Source: Baffinella frigidus (lineage: Eukaryota; Cryptophyceae; Cryptomonadales; Baffinellaceae). Taken from it: DNA of 14,375 nucleotides. The number at the start of each line of letters is the position of its first letter. Position 1 is the stretch's first letter. The notes beneath the pieces are model-generated. The model was not told the origin of the DNA and ran no database searches. It saw only the letters and a list, made by a program, of their open reading frames with translations. This document shows, piece by piece, positions 1 through 14,291 of the stretch. Location of the stretch: contig MU646580.1 in assembly GCA_026770585.1 (NCBI GenBank), forward strand, positions 476,176 to 490,550. The letters run 5' to 3'. Position numbers and translations under genes: made by a program.

Positions 1-437
1 AGCCTCGGCGCGTGCCACTTACCCTCCCGCCAACAGCCTGCTCTCGAAGGCGCCCGTGGACGACGCCTTTAGGACGACCGTGCTCGGCCGCGAATGCCGA
101 TATGAGCGTGATTTATCCCACCGAGAACGCACTCGCTCCTTGCTAAGCTGTCCCCTGGCCTGAGCTATCCCACGGGGGGGTTGTAGGCTATGGTAAAGCT
201 ATGTCGATGCTAAGATAGAAAGTCTCACCCTCCAGACAGCACACGCCGGTGTTGACAACATCGGGTTGATTCGTACCGTGGCACCTGAACTCACGAAGGA
301 GCCACACGACCCGTGTCACAGCACGAAAGGAAGCAGCGCTTTTCTACAGAACCAGTTCCAGTGTCCGTCTATGATGGGAGCTCGAAGACACTAAAGGACC
401 TAAACGGATGGCAAAGCTAACATGAATGGATGTGCAG
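1..437. other. Unassigned, probably SRP72 intron
   Basis: This stretch precedes the first recognisable SRP72 exon and ends in an acceptor (TGTGCAG at 431-437). I looked for an upstream SRP72 tetratricopeptide-repeat exon and found no convincing one. An open frame at 2-151 has no family resemblance. A segment at 186-231 recurs at 11202-11250, so at least part is dispersed repeat. The region is most likely intron, possibly with an unrecognised exon near its left end. Confidence 0.4.
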
Positions 438-2546
438 GCGCTGGCGGGGCTGGATGTAGACAAGGCAGAGAAGTACGCGGAGATGCTCCCGGCAATGGAC
501 ACCTCCCTCGATATCGACGTCCAAGTACCCCGAAACCCCAAAATCCGAAACCCGAAACCCGAAACACTAAACACTAAATAATAGACACTGAACACTACAC
601 CCTGCACCCTATACCTCACACCCTAAACCCTAAACAATAAACACTGAACCCTCAACCCTACACCCTGAACCCTAAACACTCAACCCGAAACCCTACACCC
701 GAAACCCCACACACTAAACCCTCAACCCTACACCCTGAACACTAAACACTAAACAATAACCCTAAACCCTGCAACCTAAACCATAAACCCTAAACCATCA
801 ACCCCAAACAATAAAAAAAAAACAATAAAAAAAAAACAATAAACAATGAACAATAAATAACAAATAATAAATAACAAACGCTGGACCGTTTGACAGGAGC
901 TGGAGAAGTTCACGCGGGCGGCGCCGAAGCGCGAGCAGGAGGAGGACCAGGAGGCCGCCCAGGTACCACCCCACCAACCCGCTCATCCTAAATAACTCGC
1001 CAATCCTACACCCTGCACCCTGACTAAACCCCAACTAAACACTACCTAAACCCTGACTCAATCCTACCTAGACCCTAACTGAACCCTAACTGAACCCTAA
1101 CTAAATCATAAATGAACCCTAACTACACCCTCTAAATTAACCCTAAATAAACCCTAAGCCCTCAACTCTAAAACCTAAGCCCTAAACCCTGAATCCTAAA
1201 TCCTGAACCCTACACCCTAAACCCTAAATCCCAAATCCTAAACTCTACACCCTTAGCCCTACAACCCACACCCCCAACCCTCAACCCTAATCGCTAAATC
1301 CCAAATCCCAAACCCTAAACCCTAAACCCTAAACCCTGCACCCTGAACTCTAAACCCTTAATCCTTAATCCTAAACCCTGAATCCTGAACGCTAACGCAG
1401 GTGCAGGGGGGGGATGTGGTGAAGAAGGACAAAAAGGGGGTGAAGGCACGCTCGCGCAAGAAGGAGAAGGCAGTGGTCACCACGGAAGACGGCCGCACTG
1501 TCAGCCCCCGCCCCTTGATCCATCTGCAACCGTTCCAACCACCGTATCGAGCACCCTTTCATCGAAAAATACTGTTGATGTATCTCACAGCGACCTATGA
1601 ATGCCCCCCACCTCCCCCCGACCCTCAACCATGGCGAAAACTCGAGAGAGTTATGACGCGGGGACAGTTGATGATGCCGGCACTCCACACGGTGGGCTTC
1701 GAGGTTTTCCTCGGGCCTGGATTCCAGGGGGGTACGTGACCAAATTGCACCAGAAAATCTCTCAAGTTGATTGCATCAAGGCGAGTTAACTTTTGATGAA
1801 AGGTTCGTAGTCCACCGTGTGGGACCCGTCAACCCTCGGGATTTCCTGATGGCGGCGTGTCGCGTCGCAGGTGTCGGTGGAAGCGTACCACCTACCAAAG
1901 AAGTACGTGGACCTAGTGGAGATGGGCAGCTGGGGCAAGCCCGACCCCGAGCGGTGGCTCCCGTGGCACCACCGCTCCTACAACCGCAAGCTCCTCAAGA
2001 AGCGCAAGGGCGCTGGCACTGCGTCGGGCGGGGCTCAGGTTCGTGCCCATCCTCAACCCTCTCTCTCTCTCCCTGTCACTGTCAGTGTCCCTCTCTCACT
2101 CTCAATTCTTCTCTCTCACTCTCTCACTCTCTCGCTCTCTCACACTTTCACTCTCTCAATCTCGCCCTCTCCCTCTCCCTCTCCCTCTGACTCACACACA
2201 CACGCACACAGGGCGGGCCGGGCGGGAGCGCGACCGCGGCTGCGGCCCTCGACCGCGGGGAGAAATTCCAGGCACTACACCCGAAACCCTACACCCTCAA
2301 CCCTACACCCTAAACCCTAAACCCCAAACCCTGACCCCTAAACCCGAAGCCCTAAACTCTAAACCCTGACCCCTGACCCCTAAACCATAAACCCCAAGAC
2401 CTCAACCCTAAACACTCAACCCTAAACCCCAAACCGTAAAGCAGGCGCAGCTTGCGGCGGGGCAGGGCGAGAGCCCCCAGGCGTCGCCCGAGAAGGAGCC
2501 GAGCGGAGGGAGCAACAAGAAGAAGGGCAAGAAGGGCCGGAGATAG
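438..2546 (+). CDS. SRP72: SRP72, signal recognition particle subunit, 3' part (six exons)
   Basis: SRP72 is a protein of the eukaryotic signal recognition particle. It pairs with SRP68, binds SRP RNA through a basic C-terminal domain, and acts in cotranslational targeting to the ER. Exons read as 438-524, 897-962, 1401-1499, 1871-2038, 2212-2271 and 2445-2546, all joined in phase 0, giving 193 residues and a TAG stop. Exon 1 resembles the end of the helical-repeat region (LDVDKAEKYAEMLP, then DIDVQ). Exon 3 is Lys/Arg rich. Exon 4 holds the diagnostic motif of the SRP72 RNA-binding domain, LPKKY then PDPERWLPWHHRSYNRK. The last exon ends in the typical lysine-rich tail (KKKGKKGRR). The exon 3 end is the weakest call: donor 1500 (GTCAGC) or 1473, both phase 0. 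The intron after 2271 appears to use a GC donor. The N-terminal part is missing, because the window starts inside the gene. Confidence 0.88.
525..896 (+). repeat. Telomere-like CCCTAAA array in SRP72 intron
   Basis: From just after the donor at 525 the intron is made of degenerate units such as CCCTAAA, CCCGAAA, CACTAAA and CCCTACA up to about 806. An A-rich AACAATAAA stretch follows to about 880, then the acceptor TTTGACAG at 889-896. The C-rich strand is the sense strand. Confidence 0.85.
963..1400 (+). repeat. Telomere-like CCCTAAA array filling SRP72 intron
   Basis: Almost the whole intron, from about 985 to 1390, is degenerate CCCTAAA/CCCTGAA/CCCTAACT units with the C-rich strand sense. 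It ends directly in the acceptor GCTAACGCAG at 1391-1400, with no separate polypyrimidine tract. Confidence 0.87.
1500..1870. other. SRP72 intron without recognisable repeat
   Basis: This intron lies between the Lys-rich exon and the RNA-binding-domain exon. Unlike its neighbours it has no telomere-like array. An open frame continues from the preceding exon to 1739 but its residues do not look like SRP72. I see no RNA gene or repeat in it. Confidence 0.5.
2055..2205 (+). repeat. CT-rich microsatellite in SRP72 intron
   Basis: CTCTCT tracts with interspersed CACTCT and CCCTCT run from about 2055 to 2190, followed by ACACAC up to the acceptor at 2210-2211. On the sense strand this serves as a long polypyrimidine tract for the exon at 2212. 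Confidence 0.85.
2272..2444 (+). repeat. Telomere-like array in the last SRP72 intron (GC donor)
   Basis: The intron starts with GC (CAG|GCACTA at 2272) and passes at once into CCCGAAA/CCCTACA/CCCTAAA units. It ends in GTAAAGCAG at 2444. The protein frame is continuous across the junction (EKFQ then AQLAAG). Confidence 0.8.
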
Positions 2547-3028
2547 GCGTGTCTGGGAGTCCGGGGGTGGGGCGAGGCGAGTCAGGCTCTGGGTACCAGG
2601 GTCGCTGGTGCCGTCGAGTAAGGCCGCGCGACGAATCGTTTACCAATTGTTGGGGGGTCAATTGAGGGCTAGGGGGTGGGAGGCCGTGTGGACGGGTTGC
2701 TCGCGTATGCGCGGTTGCTTCGTGTGAGGTTCATTAAGTACAGAGTGTTCTCTCTGTCTCAACTCTCAGGAGGCTTGGTCCGACGAAGGTTTCGCGAGCA
2801 GGGCCATGCGAGAGTGGTTGTGTACAGGGGTACCTCGCTCATAAGAAACTGCCCCCCCCCTAGGACCATCGTAGGGCCCTAGGCATAGGCCTACTGTAGG
2901 GCCTTAGGAGCAGGAGCGTTCTTGTGAGCGTGGTACCCCTGTACGCACAGAGACATGATGCAGGGGTTGGTCGCACTTAAGGACACGCACCACCCCGGGG
3001 TCCAGTTGTAGGACTATTGTTGCCCCGC
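2547..3028. other. Convergent intergenic region (tail to tail)
   Basis: These 482 bases separate the SRP72 stop on the + strand from the DUF4336 stop on the - strand, so both 3' untranslated regions and both polyadenylation regions must lie here. No clear AATAAA signal was seen. The right half is occupied by the foldback element at 2825-2941. No coding exon is supported. Confidence 0.7.
2825..2941. mobile_element. MITE-like foldback element, 117 bp, TA flanks
   Basis: Terminal inverted repeats start CAGGGGTACC and match at 21 of 23 positions (2825-2847 against the reverse complement of 2919-2941). The dinucleotide TA stands directly outside each end (2823-2824 and 2942-2943), as expected for a target-site duplication of Tc1/mariner-type elements. 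The interior has palindromic GGCCTA/CCTAGG motifs and no coding capacity. It is best read as a non-autonomous element. Superfamily assignment is inference from the TA flanks. Confidence 0.75.
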
Positions 3029-9079
<6,051 letters not shown>

Positions 9080-9193
9080 CTTTCGCAGGGGGGTTTGATG
9101 GTCAAAATCAGTTTTTTAGGGGGGGTTGATGGTCAAAGTCAATTTTTTAGTTTGACCATCAACCTGAACCTAAAAAGAACTTGAACTGAGGGA
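9080..9193. promoter_or_regulatory. Bidirectional promoter with inverted repeat
   Basis: Only 114 bases separate the start codon of the DUF4336 gene (-) from that of the gene at 9194 (+), so both upstream regions overlap here. GGTTGATGGTCAAA (9124-9137) and TTTGACCATCAACC (9151-9164) form a perfect 14-bp inverted repeat around a 13-base loop. A near copy of the left arm with its T-run lies at 9092-9120. A factor-binding palindrome or a transcript hairpin is possible. No TATA box was recognised. Confidence 0.6.
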
Positions 9194-12145
9194 ATGCCGG
9201 GGAAGAGAGAAAGGATGCATCACGTTCGCAGTCAACGACAGCTGGTCCCTCTCAGCCTCATCACCTGCTCGTTTCTGGTGGCGGCTGGGGGGGACGTCGA
9301 AACCCCCCAGGCGATGCAGCTGGCATCTGGGCCCGCCTGGGTGACACCAGCCGGCTGCTTGACCCTGGCCCTAAGGGGAGGCGCGGACGGATCGGGGCGC
9401 CGCGAAGGGGGGCACACAGGAGGTGAACCACCACAGCTGACTCTTCGCTGAATCAGATGGCCAGAGTGCGGAATCATGCGTCGAAGAGGAATAGAGATCT
9501 GCGAGATTCCGCGGAGACCTTGAATGGCGACTCGAAGGATGCATCTCTCTGCCGAGGAGCGTTCCAATAAGTGGCGTCCAGTTTTTGCCCGCGCGCTGAT
9601 CCCACCCGCCGCAGAGATGGACATCATGAAGGACGCAATGGAGCGGCTTCGCGTGAAGCAGCAATCGCGGCAAAGCGGGAGCGAGACACGCTCCGGGGGA
9701 GGCGACGACGATGAATCCGGCAGCAGCGATAGCGACGACAGCGACGACAGCGCACGGGAGCGCCGGCGCGCTGCGAACTCCAACGTGCGGAGGGGCGGAG
9801 ACGCGCCGGCGGCGGGAGGCACATTGCCGGGGCGGTTGGAATCGCTGGAGCTGCTCAACATCCCCGTGCCTGACATGACAAAGTATATCCCGCTTGGATT
9901 TCCTGGGATGCTCGGTTGCGGTGTACCAAGAGCTGCGGTGCCCAGGATGTGCTGGTGCGCTGTGTGTTGTTGATCTGAGTCAAGTGGCTTGTGCACCTGA
10001 CTCCCTGAAGGCCTTGAGCGATCCTTGAGCGCCCGATCCCTTGAGCTCCCAACCCCGGAAGCGTCTTGAATGCGCTCTGTGACACTCACGAGTATGTGAC
10101 TTCATGGATGTCCACCAAACTTCTCTCTCTTCACACCGTAATAACATGCTCGCTCTTGCCTTTTCCCGACAGCTTCAACGCGAGCGACGAGAAGGCGGTG
10201 CTGCAGTTGCAAGTCGCGGCGGCGCAGGCTCAGTCCTAACCCCTAAACCCTAAACCCTAAGCCCTAAACCCTAAACCTTAAACTCTAAACCCCAAACCCT
10301 AAACCCTAAACCCCAAACTTTAAACCCTGAACCCTGAAGCAGGCGGAAATCGCGCGTCTCAAGGATCAAATACAGGCGATCCAGAACCCTGTCGGTCAGC
10401 TAAACCCCTTCACCCTAAACTCTACACCCTCAATCCTAAACCTTAAATCCTGGTCCCTAAACCCTGAACCCTAAACCCCAAACCCTGGACCCTAAATCCT
10501 GGTCCCTATACCCTAAATCCTAAAACCTAAACCCTAAACCCTAAATCTTGGTCCCTAAATCCTGAACCCTAAACCCTGAACCCTACACCCTGAACTCTAA
10601 AACCTAAACCCTAAACCCTGAACCCTAGACCCTAGACCCTAGACCCTAGACCCTAAATCCCCATTCCTCGTCTACCTGCTCTTACCCCCATCCCTCGTCT
10701 ACCTTCTATTTTCTTGCGACGCAGGCACGTGCTCTAGCTCTGTCCCAGTCTATTTGGGCTCACCAAATTGGTGAGCCCGGGCTCTTTTCCGCTCCAAAGT
10801 TGACGGATCTGTACTGCACGCCCAGAACGTCAACTTGAGAAAAGTCGGTCAGCCCGAGTGAGGCAGAGCTAGTACTCCGCGCCCAACTGAATGGCGACGT
10901 CTGCCTGGACACCACTTTGGGGGAAGGTGCAAGGGGCTAGGTGTTGGCATGCGACCTTCCTTCGTTGCAGCGCGCCACCAATGCGAGGGCTGTCACGATC
11001 GCTTCGATGCCACAACCTGGTGATGGTGTGGCATCCTCTTGCCTCTCTCTCTCTCTCTCTCTCTCCGCATCAGTTGCGTGGCACTCTTGATCAGCACCTT
11101 CCCGGCAGGGCAGTTCCTCTGTGATTGTGTGCGGGCCCTTGCACACGTGCCCTCTGATTCAAACCACCTTTTGCTATCTTACGGGTGCATTATGTGCTAT
11201 GGTGCTATGGTAAAGCTATATGTCGAGGATAAGACATAAACTTCCACCCTAAAGATATCCCTGCCGGCAGGGCAGTTGGTGTGTGATGGACGGGAGAGAG
11301 AGGGGGACAAGTGACTATCGATAAGTTGACACGGTGGGTGTTATTGATTGACATGATGTTGTGCGGGGCCTGGCCAGGCATAAGTTGACATGGTAGGTAT
11401 AAGTTGACATGGTAGGTATAAGTTGACACGGTAGGTATAAGTTGACATGGTAGGTATGGGGCCTGGCATCAGGGCTGTTCTTCGCGGAGGGAGTGCAGAC
11501 CGAGCTGCCGATCGCGATGCTCCACGGCTGGACCGAGTACTACGCTGCTCTATACAGGTTCAGGGTTCAGCGTCTAACGTTTTGTTTTTGCGTTGAGCGT
11601 TGAGCGTTGAGCGTTTGAGCGTGTAGGATACTGCCTGCGGGACAATGACGGAGCTGCCTGTCGCGATGCTCCATGGGTGGACTGAGTACTACGCTGCTGC
11701 CTACAGGTTGAGGGTTCAGGGCTTAGGGCTTAGCGTTCAGGGTTCAGGGTTTGGCGTTTAGCGTTTAGCGTTTCGGATAGTGCCCGCGGGACACCCCCTG
11801 CGGACTGAAGGCATGAAGCTTGAAGTGAGTGTGCGCCAGGGCCGACGAGTTGACGTTCCCGCGTGCCTCAGATTCTCGCAGGAGAGGCGAGGACGCGCTG
11901 GGCCTGCTCGCCTCCCACTTAGCAGCCACTGGGCCTTCGACGATATGTCCATCTAAACTATTCCGGTACAAATTGCAATTCATTTCAGGGTAAGGGGCTT
12001 CAAATGGTCCTCGGGTATCCGGGGAAGAGAGCCTTCGGGCGCTAGTAAGTAGGTGTCGTGCGCGCACCTCTCTGAGAGACGCGTTTGTGCAAGGATGCCT
12101 GGAGGGACGCCTTGTGCCTGTCGACTGCCCGGGAGAGACCGAGAG

Positions 12146-12219
<74 letters not shown>

Positions 12220-12222
12220 AGC

Positions 12223-12255
<33 letters not shown>

Positions 12256-14285
12256 TGAGAGAGCGAGAGAGAGAGAGAGAAAAACAAAATAGAGAGGGCG
12301 AGAGGGAGAGAGAAAGAGAGCGCGCGCGCGTGTGAGAAGTGTGTGTCCGCAGCCACGGGACAACGACAGAAGACGTATTCGGCGAAGAGCTGGGGACATT
12401 CGTGATGATGGCCGCACGGCGCAAGGGCGGGACCACGCTCACGATTGCTGCCATGGGGCGTCGCGAGGTGCGGACCCGACCCTACAACCACTTTGTAAAA
12501 TCTACCCCCTTTTCGGGTGCCGAATTGGTAGGGATGGTTGGGATGACGACGCTCAGCTGCCCGCGCCACACTGCAGTCCGCGTGGCAAGAGCTCCAATTT
12601 CCATCAGTTTGGGCGCGTTTCCCGGGTAGAATCAACTTGACTCAAAGATCGTGTAGTAAATTGAAAATCGACGTGTGACCTGGCGTGGTCCGCCCGTGTG
12701 TGCTGCTCTTTGTTTTGCGCCCACGCGATGACCGACACTTCCATCCTTAAACTCATTGATTACATGGGAACTAGCACAGCACACGATGTTTGGACTCCGG
12801 TGAGCCCTGCTACTCCTAGAACTGCGTCAATCGTAAGGAGATACAAGACTTCCCGTAAAGCTGTTCCGGTAGAACTTGGCCGCTTCTGACTTCGAAACGT
12901 GTCGACATAGAGGCTGCAAAAAGGTTGTACCGGTTGTTAACCGTTTTTAAACGCACCTGTTCGAGTTTCGTGGTACAAACCGAACTCCCGCCAGCAATTC
13001 GGCAAATCGAGAACGGCAAAGTCCTCCCGGAACAGCTCCAGTTCACAGCAGTATGCCAACTTCCCTATTTTCACAATGCCAGAATATTAACGTGCGTGGT
13101 CGTCCAACTGCCGACGAGCAGATGGTGTTGAAGGCGACGGAGGGCGAGGGGCACGAAACTCACTTCGAAAATGGCGTCTACTTCTACAGGCATCTCCTCT
13201 GCCCTGCCCCTTCTCTCTCCCCCCGCCCTTCTGGGTTTCGACGGATCTTATCCCGCCGAGTATTTACGTCAATTGCTCGGGCACCACACAGCGGACTTTG
13301 AAGGAAATTTTGAATAACCCTTAAGCGATCAGATCTACGACCCTACGGTAGGCAATCCGTAGGGACATAGGGGGGTTCCTGTGGACAAGGTAACGGAAAG
13401 GTGCCCCCATTTGGGCCGAAGACCACTTCATAGCCCGCTGTATGACATTTAATTTACAATACTCAGCGGATTAGATCGGAGAGATACGTCGAAGGGATCG
13501 GCGCTATTTTTGTCCCAGCACCGATGTATGACAACGCCAAAGTCTTGGAAGGGGTCGCCAAAAGTCAATTCTTCAGGGAAGTGGTATTCAAAAGTCAACG
13601 CCCGTTCTCAGAAACAGTTTAAAACAATCAACCCCCTCCTGCACTCTGGCATGGGATGCGCACATTTTTTGTTCTGTAACGGTTGACACCCAAAACAGAT
13701 TTGTCCAACGCCCTAGCTGCTACACGATTTGGCATCTTTATCCAGAACACGTGAAATTCGCGCCGGTTGAGTCGAAACGTTGTCATTTTGCACCAGTTGC
13801 CGAATCCTGGACGGTTGCCGAAGTGACGCGACTAGTCTTCTTCGAAGAACGCACTCTCTAACCAAATCCCCTCACAAGTTGGGGGGGGCGACGCTTGCAG
13901 GTTCCGTGGAGATTCGAATCGCTCCGATGGTTGCTCTCACCCCTGACGCGAGCCCCGACTGGTCGTCTTCGTCTTTTTTTCTTTATTACTTCTTCTTCTT
14001 CTTCTTCTGCTTCTTTATTACTCAAGCCTGGAGATGCGTGATCGAAAAATCCACACGTCTTTCTACGGGACCTTAAACCCCAAACCCTTAACCCCAAACC
14101 CTAACCACCTCGATCGACCGCAGGCACTTGAACGCCGTGGGGTTCGCAGACACCAAGGAGATCTGGCTCAATGATTGCGATGTTGCTCAGCCGCTCAGCG
14201 ATAAGAGGCTCAGCTGGTTTGTTGATGAGGGCTGGGGGGGGTATCGCGTGGGGCGGCATATCGATCTCTACGACCCTGCCACCAA
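9194..14285 (+). CDS. Unrecognised signal-peptide protein, nine exons, 3' end outside window
   Basis: I do not recognise the family. Exons: 9194-9422, 9615-9882, 10173-10227, 10343-10390, 10725-10770, 11473-11557, 12353-12467, 13083-13189, 14124-14285, then a GT donor at 14286. Phases are 1,2,0,0,1,2,0,2, giving 371 residues in one frame. The N-terminus has a signal-peptide core (LVPLSLITCSFLVAA), with Met at 9194 or 9215 as start, and a later LALRGGA. Exon 2 is Ser/Asp rich (SGSSDSDDSDDS). Exons 3-4 look like a coiled coil (EKAVLQLQVAAAQ, AEIARLKDQIQAI). Exons 6-9 look conserved: TELPIAMLHGWTEYYAALY, EDVFGEELGTFVMMAARR, FENGVYFYRHLNAVGF, WLNDCD, RLSWFVDEGWGGYRVG. Exons 6-9 are the firmest. 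Exons 4 and 5 and the ends of 2 and 3 are tentative. Donors at 10228 and 13190 are GC. The leader suggests a secreted, ER or plastid protein. Confidence 0.65.
10228..10342 (+). repeat. Telomere-like array filling an intron (GC donor)
   Basis: After CAG|GCTCAG the intron is CCCTAAA-type units (10236-10335) ending in the acceptor GAAGCAG. The C-rich strand is sense. Confidence 0.83.
10400..10665 (+). repeat. Telomere-like array in intron 4 of the 9194 gene
   Basis: CCCTAAA with CCCTGAA, TCCTGGT and CCCTAGA variants, C-rich sense. The last units (10620-10655) are a regular CCCTAGA run. A normal pyrimidine-rich acceptor region follows (10666-10724). Confidence 0.88.
10740..10850 (+). repeat. Dispersed repeat family R, copy 3, with palindrome
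   Basis: Matches 7770-7885 (inverted) and 5500-5590. It contains GGGCTCACCAA then TTGGTGAGCCC, an 11-bp palindrome around one base (10756-10778), which overlaps the proposed exon 5 donor at 10771. Copy 2 shares the exon part as well as the intron part. Confidence 0.78.
11041..11066. repeat. Short CT microsatellite
   Basis: About a dozen CT units in intron 5 of the 9194 gene. Confidence 0.85.
11202..11250 (+). repeat. Dispersed repeat shared with 186-231
   Basis: GCTATGGTAAAGCTAT, then GTCGA, TAAGA and CACCCT are in the same order and orientation as in 186-231. No coding content. Confidence 0.7.
11380..11455 (+). repeat. 19-bp tandem repeat, four copies
   Basis: The unit is ATAAGTTGACATGGTAGGT. 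Copies 1, 2 and 4 are identical and copy 3 has one change (CACGG). A diverged single unit stands at 11321-11339. GGGGCCTGGC occurs on both sides (11365-11374 and 11457-11466). The array ends 17 bases before the acceptor of exon 6 in the 9194 gene. Confidence 0.93.
11558..11770 (+). repeat. Degenerate G-rich repeats around the duplicated exon
   Basis: GTTCAGGG, GTTGAGCG and GTTTAGCG units follow both exon copies (11558-11625 and 11707-11770). Here the G-rich strand is sense, unlike the C-rich arrays in the rest of this gene. Confidence 0.7.
11648..11706 (+). pseudogene. Second copy of exon 6 of the 9194 gene
   Basis: It reads TELPVAMLHGWTEYYAAAY plus AG and GT, against TELPIAMLHGWTEYYAALY in 11499-11557. 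Both are 59 bases and end in the same phase before CAG|GT. Nine bases differ, in seven codons. Five of those codons are synonymous, one is Ile to Val, and one (three changes) is Leu to Ala. No AG stands directly before the matched segment, so use as an alternative exon is uncertain. A third partial flank (GGATAGTGCCCGCGGGACA at about 11774-11792) marks another unit. Confidence 0.72.
12137..12322 (+). repeat. GA microsatellite in intron 6 of the 9194 gene
   Basis: Long GAGAGA tracts with short interruptions (AAAG, AATTAGC, AAAACAAAAT), purine-rich on the sense strand. A CGCGCGCGTGTG stretch then leads to the acceptor at 12352. Open frames across it are low-complexity artefacts. Confidence 0.93.
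12468..13082. other. Intron 7 of the 9194 gene, no strong repeat
   Basis: The donor is GAG|GTGCGG and the acceptor CTATTTTCACAATGCCAG is pyrimidine-rich. I see no array, RNA gene or further exon with a matching phase. Confidence 0.55.
13190..14074. other. Intron 8 of the 9194 gene (GC donor)
   Basis: The intron starts CAG|GCATCT. It holds the inverted copy of repeat S (13287-13359) and a TTC-rich tract near 13976-14015. The rest, about 13370-13970, shows nothing I can name. Confidence 0.55.
13287..13359 (-). repeat. Dispersed repeat S, copy 2 (inverted)
   Basis: The reverse complement matches 6883-6958, including GGATTGCCTACCGTAGGG and GGGTTATTCAAAAT. Confidence 0.75.
14075..14123 (+). repeat. 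Short telomere-like array before the last visible exon
   Basis: AAACCCCAAACCCTTAACCCC-type units at 14075-14104, C-rich sense, then the acceptor GATCGACCGCAG at 14112-14123. Confidence 0.75.
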
Positions 14286-14291
14286 GTACGC

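Noticed and set aside
1-151. Possible upstream SRP72 exon or - strand exon with a GTAAGTGG donor near 20-27
   Set aside because: None of the frames resembles SRP72 or any family I know, and the - strand frame meets a stop quickly.
525-1400. A true chromosome end
   Set aside because: The CCCTAAA units are degenerate, interrupted by exons with coding sequence on both sides, and occur in both orientations along the window. They are interstitial.
1773-2190. 139-codon + strand frame overlapping the SRP72 RNA-binding-domain exon
   Set aside because: It is a different frame from the PDPERWLP motif and ends in Ser/Leu from the CT tract.
9232-10089. 285-codon open frame on the - strand
   Set aside because: It is the shadow of exons 1 and 2 of the + strand gene. 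Its composition is Ser/Arg/Pro rich with no motif, while the + strand has a leader, a coiled coil and matching splice phases.
11380-11455. CRISPR-like array
   Set aside because: The 19-bp units are directly adjacent with no spacers, in a eukaryotic intron.
11980-12640. Open frames of 145 and 197 codons on the - strand and others on the + strand
   Set aside because: They are Ser/Leu or Arg/Glu translations of the GA microsatellite. Only 12353-12467 (+) fits the phase of a neighbouring exon.
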